DNA of 39,454 nucleotides from an uncultured Verrucomicrobiales bacterium (GTDB taxonomy: Bacteria; Verrucomicrobiota; Verrucomicrobiia; Verrucomicrobiales; DEV007), in the NCBI GenBank assembly GCA_937922595.1, contig CALAIY010000118.1, forward strand, positions 1 through 39,454. The letters run 5' to 3'. Below the pieces are notes generated by a model. It ran no database searches. It was not told where the DNA came from and worked only from the letters and a program-made list of their open reading frames with translations. Each line of letters begins with the position of its first letter. Position 1 is the first letter of the stretch. Shown here piece after piece: positions 1 to 7,542 of this stretch. The position numbers were made by a program, and so were the translations under genes.

Positions 1-1
1 A

Positions 2-487
2 GCCAACCACCCCGTCTCCCTCGTCCACGACGCCCAATTCACCAACGGAGCCATCTCCCTCCGCTTCAAACTCGAAAACAAAAAAGACAGCCTCGGCCTC
101 AACTTCGCCGACCTCCAATTCAAGCAAGTCCACGCCGGCCACCTCTTCGCCGCCCGCATCCACCCCAACCGAGTACTCCTCCAAGACCTCAAAACCGGAC
201 GCATGGCCAAAGACACCCGCGCAGCCATCAAAGCCAAAACCATCACCCCCGAAGCAAAAGAAGCCCTCAAAGCAAAGCAAAAATCCTTCAAAAACAAACT
301 CGAACTCAACACCTGGCACCAACTCCTCCTCGAAATCACCGGAGAAACCCTCACCGCCACCATCAACGGCACCCCCATCGGCACCTTCACCTCCCCCGGC
401 ATCGCCCACCCCACCAAACGCACCCTACGCCTAGCCATCCCAAAACAAGCCATCATAGACGACCTAAAAATCTGGAGCCGCGACTAA
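2..487 (+). CDS. C-terminal part of a LamG/DUF1080-like (3-keto-disaccharide hydrolase-like) protein, 5' truncated by window edge
   Basis: The frame is open from base 2 to the TAA at 485-487, so the start lies outside the window. About 161 residues are visible. They alternate short beta-strand-like stretches (ISLRFKLEN, LLLEITGETLTATINGTPIGTF) and end in GIAHPTKRTLRLAI...IDDLKIW. That ending resembles the final strands of the concanavalin-like DUF1080/3-keto-disaccharide hydrolase domain common in secreted planctomycete and verrucomicrobial proteins. A lysine/alanine-rich insert (around KAKTITPEAKEALKAKQ) interrupts the fold. The role is probably carbohydrate binding or hydrolysis outside the cytoplasm, but no catalytic residue can be named. 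Family assignment is by pattern memory only. Confidence 0.6.
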   Translation, partial: ANHPVSLVHDAQFTNGAISLRFKLENKKDSLGLNFADLQFKQVHAGHLFAARIHPNRVLLQDLKTGRMAKDTRAAIKAKTITPEAKEALKAKQKSFKNKLELNTWHQLLLEITGETLTATINGTPIGTFTSPGIAHPTKRTLRLAIPKQAIIDDLKIWSRD

Positions 488-503
488 CCCCTCCCCCCAG
501 GGC

Positions 504-889
504 TTACGCATCTAAATTCGAGGTGAATAACTTCACCAGATAGCTTTCATCCCACCCCGCTAGTTTGCGCCTCGCTTTCACCGATTCTTTCCCGTACGCC
601 TTCTCGCTTTTGATCACGTTTATCGACCAGCGCCGCAGCGTCGATAGGTTCTCCGATGCGCCGTTTTTCAATTCGCCCGTGCGACTTTGTGGCATCCTCT
701 TCGGCGTAGTTCACCCACTCCCAGCCTTCGGCGGCTGCTGCCGGTCCAGGTAAGCTCACGACCTCGTCGTGGGCGGTTAGCGTGGTTTCCCTTGAGCGCG
801 AAGATGTAGTCGGCCTCCTCCTCGCGGATCTTCGCGGCGACCTCCTTCTGGCAGCCCATCCCGTCAAGGGTGACAATGCAGCCATACTG
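504..889 (-). pseudogene. Remnant of an ISAs1-family transposase (internally deleted and frameshifted)
   Basis: Read on the minus strand from about 889, the sequence encodes GCIVTLDGMGCQKEVAAKI and then EADYIFALKGNH, the DDE-region signature of ISAs1-type transposases. The frame then shifts (DEVVSL..., AEGWEWVNYAEEDATKSHGRIEKRR). After an apparent deletion it resumes in a third frame with ENLSTLRRWSINVIKSEKAYGKE and a terminal AGWDESYLVKL, the usual ISAs1 C-terminus. At least three frames are needed to follow one protein, and the N-terminal half is missing, so it is inactive. No terminal inverted repeats were found around it. It marks past IS activity beside the broken genes that follow. Confidence 0.8.
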
Positions 890-902
890 TCTTGACTAAA
901 AA

Positions 903-2011
903 ATGAAATTTGCATTGATCACCACTTTTCTATTCGTACTCACTTCCCCGATTTTGGAAGCGAATGTTGGCATATTCACTGGCCATGGCCATTCTATCGA
1001 GCTTACCTCGACTGAGCAAATACAAATGGTGCGAGAGGAGGTGACGATTATCCCCGGAAGAGGCCAATTTCATTTTTCTGGAAGTGTTTCCGGAATGGAT
1101 CAGGTCGCGTATGATTGCCGATTTGAGCTCAAAAATCTCAGTGAAGACTTAGCGAAGATCCAGGTCGGTTTCCCTCTAAACTCTCAGTTCCTCAGCGCCC
1201 CGTATGACCAAGACCAAAAGGTTGAGGACTTAGTCGCTCAATATCGATTTATCGTCCAGGAGGGGAAAAAGATCCACTCCTTACGCTACGCAGCGGGCGA
1301 CGAAGAGAAGAAGCTCAAGAACTTGTTCCTATGGGATCTCGAGTTCAAAGGAGGGGACTTCGGGTGAGCTACTCTATGCCTATTTCAATGACTCTGGCAT
1401 CTTCGAGGAAGGATCAATCAATGAAGGACGAGGCACCGCCGTGGCTCAAGACGATGGAAAGCTGTATGCTTGAAGTTTTCGGCTACGTTACGGAGACCGG
1501 GCAGAGTTGGTCTGGGGCGATTGCTGAGGCGACGTTCAGAATTTATACGAAGGGATTTGATGAATACATCACAGAACGCCCGGCCATCGAAGGCGTTAGC
1601 GAGAAAGAACGCGACAGGTACCTGAAGCAGACACCAATCTGGCGACCGGTGGCATGCCGCATCATGGAGCCCTCAGGCTGGAAAATGAAGGAACAGGGAC
1701 TCTGGGAACGAAAAATTACGAACTACCAAGCCGATGAAAATCTCGTGTTTCAGTATTTCATCCTTTCGATTCCCCAGACGCTTGAAGACGCCCGTCGATT
1801 TATTGACTTACACGGCCTGGATCAAAACGAACAAAAGGATCTCGCCGATATCATGAGGGAGTTCAATGGAACGAAAACAAACAATGAGAGAATCAAAAAA
1901 TTCCTCTCCCGGCAGATCTGGCACGGACACTCCCCTCTCAAAATGATCCCTGAGGAGGTAATCAACACTATCGAATCAGGTAGGCGGGAGGCAGCTACCG
2001 GCGCTCAGTAA
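903..2011 (+). pseudogene. Secreted hypothetical protein broken by two single-base frameshifts
   Basis: The first frame (903-1367) begins with a clear signal peptide (MKFALITTFLFVLTSPILEA) and stops at a TGA. Coherent coding continues in the next frame as SGELLYAYFNDSGIFEEGS to about 1470, and then in the third frame as EVFGYVTETGQSWSGAIAEA through to the TAA at 2009-2011. Removing one T near 1359 and one T near 1471 restores a single protein of about 368 residues. The ATG-initiated reading at 1331 is therefore not a separate gene in its first third. I do not recognise the family. It is predicted to be exported, rich in aromatic and charged residues, with no cysteine pattern or repeat. It could be a true pseudogene, or two sequencing errors in an otherwise intact gene. 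Confidence 0.7.
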
Positions 2012-2063
2012 TATTTCCTCAGATTTTAATTAATATAAAAAAGGAATCTCTATCACCATTATT

Positions 2064-2350
2064 ATGGTAGCCAATATTGGAATCGCTGTTTGCGGCTTTC
2101 TGCGGACTCCCCTTTTACTTTCGATACTCCTCGGTGCGCTCGCCCTGATGATCCTTAGGATGCTTAAGAGATTGGTGACGCCTAGAAAAAGGTGCATAAC
2201 GATGAGGAGACTGAGGACGTTACTCACGATGATGGGTGGCCTTGGTTTCTTCCTATGGTATCCATTTTTTTATTCATGATCCCAATTTCGGGATTGTGGT
2301 ATGGAATTGGTTATGGAGTGAAAGCGCTCTTTGGTTTAATCGATCAGTAA
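2064..2350 (+). pseudogene. Small two-helix membrane protein split by a frameshift in an A-run (tentative)
   Basis: The frame from ATG 2064 gives one hydrophobic helix (TPLLLSILLGALALMILRML) followed by basic residues. Downstream of the A5 run at 2186-2190 the convincing coding frame is another one. It reads KKVHNDEETEDVTHDDGWPW, then a second helix (FLPMVSIFLFMIPISGLWYG), and ends in a TAA at 2348-2350. Restoring one A would join them into about 95 residues: helix, acidic linker, helix. The original frame instead runs on to a TGA at 2277-2279. No ribosome-binding site is visible and the family is unknown. It lies directly after another frameshifted gene, which favours decay of a linked accessory pair. 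Confidence 0.45.
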
Positions 2351-2435
2351 CGGCAAGACGCTGTTCGCCATCTTCAGCGACGCCACCACCACCACTCGCG
2401 CCGACCAGCAGCCAGCTCGAAAGCGCTTCCAAAAA

Positions 2436-2501
2436 ATCCTGTCCATCTTGTAAATCCTGTCCAAAAAATTCATAAGACAGGATCAACATGATTTACAGGA
2501 T
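2436..2501. repeat. Imperfect inverted repeat built of ATCCTGT units
   Basis: The left arm 2436-2461 and right arm 2476-2501 are each 26 nt and are separated by a 14-nt A/T-rich loop. Each arm begins and ends with the same unit: ATCCTGT at both ends of the left arm, ACAGGAT at both ends of the right. The middle of each arm carries a diverged copy (ATCTTGT on the left; ATCATGT when the right arm is complemented). The arms pair well at the ends and less well in the centre. It sits in the gap between the broken membrane-protein gene and the 3' end of the truncated ATP-binding gene, where it could form a hairpin. It looks like a dispersed intergenic repeat rather than a simple terminator, since no T-run follows. 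Confidence 0.8.
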
Positions 2502-2534
2502 AAGAGCACCGCTTACTGGCACAAAACTCTTTTA

Positions 2535-3710
2535 CTAGGACTTAATCGCCGCATCAAAATAGGTTCTCCCTTTTTCTGTAAGCCGGTACTTTTGAAGCCG
2601 ACTTTTCGGCTTATCAGGGATAGTGAGTTCAATGAGTTCCAAGGCTAGCGCTGGGTCGATGTAGAGTTGCCGAAAAGATTTTCGGTCAGTGAGACCAAGC
2701 CCCTCCCGCAAAGCATTTGGGGAGTGTTCCTCCAATCCAATAATTTCAATCAAGCGACCAACTGATGCTGTGACTGGGGGGGTAAGCGTGACCTGCACGC
2801 CATCGAAAGAAGATTCAATCGTGGGAATCGGAAGGCCAGCTATGCGGCAAGCTTCGGTTATTTTTTTGATGCCGAGTCCCCACGAATCGATATACCCGGC
2901 TTTAAAACAGGCTTCGGCAATCAGGCGATTTCTTAGTACGGAAGGATGGATTTCGAAGAGAGCTTCCGGAGTGATGCTATCGGGAAGAGGGCCTTCGTTC
3001 CAGACCGTAAGGCGGTCGTCAAAAACACGTACAAGAACCGTCGTAGAATTATAGCGGCGGTGAACGAGTGCATTAAGAAAAATCTCTCGGAGAGCCGCCT
3101 TCGGGTATGGAGGTTCTTCGATGCGGTGGATACCATCGAAGCGGACGGCTTTGACGAAAAATTTACGATCCAGCTGCTGGAGAATCGCTGGGAGGGTTTC
3201 CACGAGATTTCCCTCAAGGACTTCCTGAAAGCGAAGATCAGCTTCCGTGCCGCCGAAGCGCCCGAGCTTCACGCTTAGCGAAGCACAAAACCTCTCTGGA
3301 TTTCGCCCGAAGAGAACCAGGGCGGCACGCGTGAGCTTACCTCCATCGAGGAGATGGAGTTTATCCAACAACTCTGTGAGCGGGAGTTCTTCCGAACCAT
3401 CGGGCAAACGCCCAGCTTTGCGGGCATCTTTTAGGAAACGCTGAACGCTGGCAGGGTCAATATCATCCAGCGTGGCGCGGGGCTCCACGACCGCGTCCCA
3501 GGTGAGACCCGATTTTTTGAGGAGGAACTCGGTGAGATTGGTTCCCGTAAGTTCCCTCTTCGTGCTGCCACTCCGAAAGTAATAGCGCCCCCGGAGCGAA
3601 ATCGCGACCGTGTAGGAAGGGACGATAATTTCAAGATAAGATTTTCCATCGCTCTCGTGCTGATTGACATCAATAGTGAGACCGAGTTGCTGCCTCGCAC
3701 TACACTTCGT
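2535..3710 (-). pseudogene. N-terminally truncated AlbA_2 / RecG-like ATP-binding protein
   Basis: The frame is open from just inside an in-frame TAA at 3711-3713 to the TAG at 2535. It starts in the middle of an AlbA_2 (Schlafen-like) domain (LTIDVN..., SYLEIIV, GRYYFRSGSTKREL, FLLKKSGLTWD). It continues into the RecG-like C-terminal HATPase_c_4 region (KAALREIFLNALVHRRY, VRVFDDRLTVWNEGPLP, GLGIKKI) and a winged-helix-like tail. The usual first 60-70 residues of the family (the LEFKxS motif and the first AlbA_2 strands) are absent. No ATG, GTG or TTG lies in frame upstream of GTG 3491, so the gene has been cut off by a junction at the end of the neighbouring gene. A shorter product from 3491 or 3488 is possible but would lack the DNA-binding domain. 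These proteins are often regulators or defence-associated. Confidence 0.75.
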
Positions 3711-4656
3711 TTACTGCGCGGTCGATGAGGCGGCTGGCCATGCTTTGGGTGCCGGTGTGCTCGAAGTAGTTGGTGGAGACGTCGAGGAAGGCTCCGAGGT
3801 AATCGAGTTTGCCATCGGCTCCTTCGATGTAATCTCCGATTTTTCCGGTGACTTTGCCTACCGAGAGGTCGTTATCGGAGACGAAGCCGGACATCCAGCC
3901 GGAGACGGAGTCGAAGCCGTTTTGGACGAAGTCTAGCTTATCGCCGAGGACGTTGCCGGGGACGAAGCGCTCGATGCGCTTGAAGGTGGTGTTTTCGGCG
4001 AGTTGGTCCGGGCTGAGGTTGCCTAGGCCGTTGCGGGCTTTTTCTACGAAGTCGGGGCCAAGGGGGACGAGGCCATCGAAGGCGATGAGTCCGGCCATGC
4101 GGATTTTGGCTTCGCCTTCGTATTCGGCGAGGGCTTTCACGAAGTCGCCGAAGCTATCTCCTGGGATGCCGTTTACCTTGGTGAAGGCGATGATCTCACA
4201 GACGAGCTTCATCGAGAGGTCGATTGTCTGGGTGGTGTCTGCCTTGGGAGTGAGCTTATCGAGGAAGGAGAGGAGCTTTACTTTCTCCCCGACTTTGCTG
4301 GCGAGGGCGGCGGTGCCGAGGGCTTTATCGGCTTTATCGACAAGTTGGTAGACGTTGAGTCCAGTCTGGTAGCCTTGGGCGGGATCGGCGTAGAGTTCGA
4401 GGGCTTTGGTGCGTATCTCGCTGAGGAAATCGGGGTCTTCTTCACCGGTCACTTTTTTGACCATGCTATCGAAGTTGGTGATGTTATCCCATTGGCCTGG
4501 AGCTACGAAATCGAGAGATTTCAAGGCGAGTACGGTGATGCCCGAGCCGGGGAGTTCGTCTACGTAGTTGGCAATGGTGCGGCCTTCTTCGTCGCGTTTG
4601 ATTTGTGGGTCTTCGACAGGTTTTTTGCTGCCGAATAGAAAATCGAAAAGTCCCAT
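3700..4656 (-). CDS. Hypothetical 318-residue soluble protein
   Basis: I do not recognise this family. The protein starts MGLFDFLFGSKKP and has no signal peptide or obvious transmembrane helix. It is acidic and mostly helical, with several paired helices (DKADKALGTAALASKVGEKV; the AKIRMAGLIAFDGL region) and a C-terminal stretch of short amphipathic helices ending in RLIDRAVNEV. The MGLFDFLFG start suggests either a short membrane-touching N-terminus or a small cytoplasmic protein. It lies 27 bp downstream of the lipoprotein gene at 4684 on the same strand and may be co-transcribed with it. Its last 11 bases overlap the open frame of the truncated ATP-binding gene, marking the deletion junction. 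A clean long frame with normal codon use supports it as real. Confidence 0.75.
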   Translation of the reverse strand: MGLFDFLFGSKKPVEDPQIKRDEEGRTIANYVDELPGSGITVLALKSLDFVAPGQWDNITNFDSMVKKVTGEEDPDFLSEIRTKALELYADPAQGYQTGLNVYQLVDKADKALGTAALASKVGEKVKLLSFLDKLTPKADTTQTIDLSMKLVCEIIAFTKVNGIPGDSFGDFVKALAEYEGEAKIRMAGLIAFDGLVPLGPDFVEKARNGLGNLSPDQLAENTTFKRIERFVPGNVLGDKLDFVQNGFDSVSGWMSGFVSDNDLSVGKVTGKIGDYIEGADGKLDYLGAFLDVSTNYFEHTGTQSMASRLIDRAVNEV

Positions 4657-4683
4657 AATAGTGTTGGTGTAAGGGGTTATGAA

Positions 4684-5202
4684 TTAGTTAGCGAGCGCCT
4701 GAAGCCCGGTGAGGTCGAATTTTTGGATCCATGCTTTGCGATCATCCTCGGTGAAGGAATTGTCCTTCGATCGGACGCTTACTTGGAAACGCCCGGCGAG
4801 TACTACGGTGCCTTTTTTTCCTCTGGCTTGTGCCGCGAGGCCTGCGATTTTCATGGTGCTGGCTTCAAACTTGGCTCGCCCTGCTGCGTTTTCCGAAAAA
4901 TCACTTACCGAGAGCGTGGCGACTTCAGCGCCATCTTTTTCTAGTTTAGCTTGGGAGAAGCCTTCTTTTTCCTGGGTATAGATCACGTCCCAGTCGCCTT
5001 CGTCTTTGGGGAAAAATGCGTTGAGCGATCCCCCGCTCACTTTGCCTTCGGCGGAAGCTTCTTCTACGAGTTCAATATTTGCGGGCTTTTCTTGAGGATC
5101 AGCGCGTCGGCAAGATGCGGAGCCAATCAGGAGAACCAATGAGATCGCACATACGGAGAATTGTGAAATCCAAGAAGACGAAGGAGCAGGATGAGGTTTC
5201 AT
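4684..5202 (-). CDS. Putative lipoprotein, 172 residues
   Basis: The N-terminus has a hydrophobic signal helix (ISLVLLIGSASC) ending in a lipobox-like GSAS-C, with the cysteine near residue 31, so it is probably lipidated and membrane anchored. The mature part is small and mixed alpha/beta: a Gly/Ser-rich link, FFPKDEGDWDVIYTQEKEGFSQAKLEKDG, a VATLSVSDF strand, and a long helix rich in Ala and Lys. It ends in a segment dominated by charged residues (KDNSFTEDDRKAWIQKFDL). No enzymatic motif is visible. It stands between the ftsZ terminator and the hypothetical gene at 3700, so these two probably form their own small transcript. Function unknown. Confidence 0.75.
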   Translation of the reverse strand: MKPHPAPSSSWISQFSVCAISLVLLIGSASCRRADPQEKPANIELVEEASAEGKVSGGSLNAFFPKDEGDWDVIYTQEKEGFSQAKLEKDGAEVATLSVSDFSENAAGRAKFEASTMKIAGLAAQARGKKGTVVLAGRFQVSVRSKDNSFTEDDRKAWIQKFDLTGLQALAN

Positions 5203-5264
5203 TGAATCTCATATTAGGTGCTATGGTGCTGGGCACAAACTTAATACGTGCATTACTAAGTCAC

Positions 5265-5296
5265 AAAAAAAGCGCCGCCATTGCTGGCGACGCTTT
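5265..5296 (-). terminator. Rho-independent terminator after ftsZ
   Basis: On the minus strand a 12-bp stem (5285-5296 with 5269-5280, one G-U pair, loop of four bases) is followed by a run of seven T. It starts about 23 bases beyond the ftsZ stop codon and closes the ddl-ftsQ-ftsA-ftsZ unit. Confidence 0.85.
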
Positions 5297-5319
5297 TTGA
5301 AACGGGTCTCGGATGGGCT

Positions 5320-7506
5320 TTAACCCTTGGCCATGCGCTTTCTGAGGAAGGTCGGGATATCCAGGTCGTCGCCTTCTTCGCTGATAGTCGGGTCTGCATT
5401 TTGGAAGCGTCCGGAGGAGGGAGCGTGACCAAATTCTAGCATGGATTGCCCGGCTCCTGTGGCGGCCACTTGGGGCTCGGGCTTCGGCTCTTCGTAGTAG
5501 CTGGGCTCGGATTCTTCGAGAGTGGCTGGAGCGGTGGCTTCTTCGAAGGCGGCGATGGCTTCTTCTACTTCTTCGGGCTCTTCGATGAAGGGTGCGGGCT
5601 CTTGCGCTTGCTCTTGCTGGGGCTCGATCGGATCTTCGGCGGTTACGGGCTCTTCGGTATTCGGCTCATTGGGTACGAACTCGTTTTCTGGCTCTTGGAG
5701 AAGGGCTTCGCCGAAGCCTGCATTGTTCTCTTCTTCCTCGGTCTCTTCGGCGAAGAAGGCTTCTCGGTTTTGAAGGAGGCGATCTACTAGGGAGAGCTTT
5801 TTGACGACGGGGGCGGCGACTTCGATGAAGGGCTCGGGCTCTTCGATTGGCTCGGGAGTTTCTTCGGAGAAAATTTCTTCTACTGCGATTGGTTCTTCGG
5901 GAGCTTCGGCGGTGATTGGCTCTACTTCCGGCTCGGGCTCTGTGAGGAAGTCTTCGATTGCTGCGGGCTCTTCGATTGCTTCGATTTCGTCTTCGTCTTC
6001 GATGATTGCTTCGATTTCGGCGACAGGCTCTTCTTCAACAATTGCTTCTATCTCTGGGGCTGGAGCTTCGATTTCTTCAGGCTCGTCCTCGATGATTGCT
6101 TCGATTTCGGAAGCGGCGGGGGTTTCTGAGACGTCTTTGGTAGGAATGCTGGCGGTGGCTATGGAAGGGGCTGCGTCTTCGATGACGAGGCTTTCGATCA
6201 CTACGGGTTCTTTTTGCTCGAGCTCGGGGAGTTCGGCCTTAGCGCTGTTTTCGTCTTCCTCGAGGAGGTCTTGAGCGGAGGGTGCTTCTTCAGGTTGCTC
6301 AGATTGCTCTTCTTCGGGCTCGAAGCCGAAGTCTAGGGCGAATTGATCGTCGGCAGTGGGTGCTGCGGCGACGGCGGCGGTGATTGCGGCAAGGGCTTTG
6401 GCTACGGATTCACCGTGCTCTACGGGTGTTTCTTCTTTGGCGGGTGCTTCTTCCTCAGGCTTGAGGGCTTTTGGCTGAGGCGTGGCTTTGGATTCGATAT
6501 CGAGGAGTTCTACTGGAGGCTCTACTTTGGCGGCAATGCCGATAGAGCTCACTAGCGTGACTACCATTTTCTCACCAAGCGCTTTGTCTGTGCCGGTGCC
6601 GAAGAGGAGATTGGCTTCGCTGCTGACGTGCTTGGCGAGTTCGGTCATGACGAGCTCGACTTCGTAGAGGGACATGGAATTTCCCCCGGCGACGTGGGCT
6701 AGGACGGTGCTGGCAGATTTGAGGTCGGTGCCATTGTCCAGAAGTGGGCTTTTGAGGGCTTTCTGTAGGGCATTGGTGGCGCGGGCATCGCCTTGGCCTT
6801 CGCCGTAGCCGAAGAGGCAGCGGGAGCCTTCATTACGCAGCGCGGAGGTGAGATCATCGAGGCCAACGCGAATGATGCCGGGACGGAGAACGATTCCGGC
6901 AACGGCGCGGATGGACTGGCCGAGGGTCTCATCGGCAGCGGCGAATGCGCCTTGGATGCCTTCTTTGGGGAGGGCGAGTTCTCCCATGCGGGCGTTTTCA
7001 AAGGTGACGAGGACATCGGCGGCGGTTTCGAGTTCGGCGAGGGTGGCTTCAGCTTGCTCGGTGCGGCGGCGGCCTTCGAAGGGGAATGGGAGCACGGCGA
7101 AGACGACGACAAATGCGCCGGCGGCTCGGGCTTGCTCTACGACAAACGGGGTGACGCCGGAGCCGGTGCCTCCACCAAGTCCGGCACAGACGAGGACGAT
7201 TGAGCGCTCCTCTACGGCGGAGCCGATTTCTTTTGCGGTGGCTTTGGCGAGCTGGCGGCCAAGCTCAGGATCGCCCCCGGCTCCAAGTCCGCGGGTGATT
7301 TCCGCGCCTAGCTGCACTTTGCGCTGTGCCATGGAATTATTCAGCACGCGAACATCGGCGGACATGCTTACGAGCTCCGCTTCGGGAAGGCGGCCGAGGG
7401 CGAGGCGATCGAGGACATTGCAGCCGGCTCCTCCGATGCCGATGGCGCAGACGCTCGGAGTGGATTCGCTGCCGGGCTGTGAGGGCTTGGGGTCGAAGTG
7501 GATCAT
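5320..7506 (-). CDS. ftsZ: Cell division protein FtsZ with altered T7 loop and long acidic linker
   Basis: This is the tubulin-like GTPase that forms the division ring. The GTP-binding G1 (GIGGAGCN, 23-30) and tubulin signature GGGTGSG (111-117) are intact, as is FPFEGRRR (141-148). The T7 synergy loop, normally NVDFAD, reads RVGLDD (213-218): the Asn and the first catalytic Asp are replaced and only the second Asp is kept. After the globular domain (about residue 327) comes a roughly 385-residue linker rich in Glu, Pro and Ala with repeated IEAI-type blocks. The protein then ends in the canonical C-terminal peptide DIPTFLRKR, which normally binds FtsA. At 728 residues it is nearly twice the usual length. 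It lies 36 bp after ftsA in the cluster. The product is certain; whether its GTPase is normal is not. Confidence 0.97.
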   Translation of the reverse strand: MIHFDPKPSQPGSESTPSVCAIGIGGAGCNVLDRLALGRLPEAELVSMSADVRVLNNSMAQRKVQLGAEITRGLGAGGDPELGRQLAKATAKEIGSAVEERSIVLVCAGLGGGTGSGVTPFVVEQARAAGAFVVVFAVLPFPFEGRRRTEQAEATLAELETAADVLVTFENARMGELALPKEGIQGAFAAADETLGQSIRAVAGIVLRPGIIRVGLDDLTSALRNEGSRCLFGYGEGQGDARATNALQKALKSPLLDNGTDLKSASTVLAHVAGGNSMSLYEVELVMTELAKHVSSEANLLFGTGTDKALGEKMVVTLVSSIGIAAKVEPPVELLDIESKATPQPKALKPEEEAPAKEETPVEHGESVAKALAAITAAVAAAPTADDQFALDFGFEPEEEQSEQPEEAPSAQDLLEEDENSAKAELPELEQKEPVVIESLVIEDAAPSIATASIPTKDVSETPAASEIEAIIEDEPEEIEAPAPEIEAIVEEEPVAEIEAIIEDEDEIEAIEEPAAIEDFLTEPEPEVEPITAEAPEEPIAVEEIFSEETPEPIEEPEPFIEVAAPVVKKLSLVDRLLQNREAFFAEETEEEENNAGFGEALLQEPENEFVPNEPNTEEPVTAEDPIEPQQEQAQEPAPFIEEPEEVEEAIAAFEEATAPATLEESEPSYYEEPKPEPQVAATGAGQSMLEFGHAPSSGRFQNADPTISEEGDDLDIPTFLRKRMAKG
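5950..6125 (-). repeat. In-frame repeat in the FtsZ linker
   Basis: The coding DNA for IEAIIEDE, EIEAIVEEE and EIEAIIEDE recurs with near-identical bases. For example, a tract of over 20 bases starting near 5998 recurs starting near 6092. Expansion and contraction by slippage or recombination could explain the linker length. Confidence 0.7.
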
Positions 7507-7542
7507 AGGACAGGTGAAGTGGTAGAAAGGTAAAGTGGAGTT

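Noticed and set aside
2030-2227. 65-codon minus-strand open frame
   Set aside because: Opposite the two-helix protein, whose plus-strand composite reads better. The hydrophobic look is a mirror of the plus-strand helix.
2349-2440. Coding-like stretch NGKTLFAIFSDATTTTRADQQ
   Set aside because: Looks like a gene tail, but no start, no known family and no completion; too short to call.
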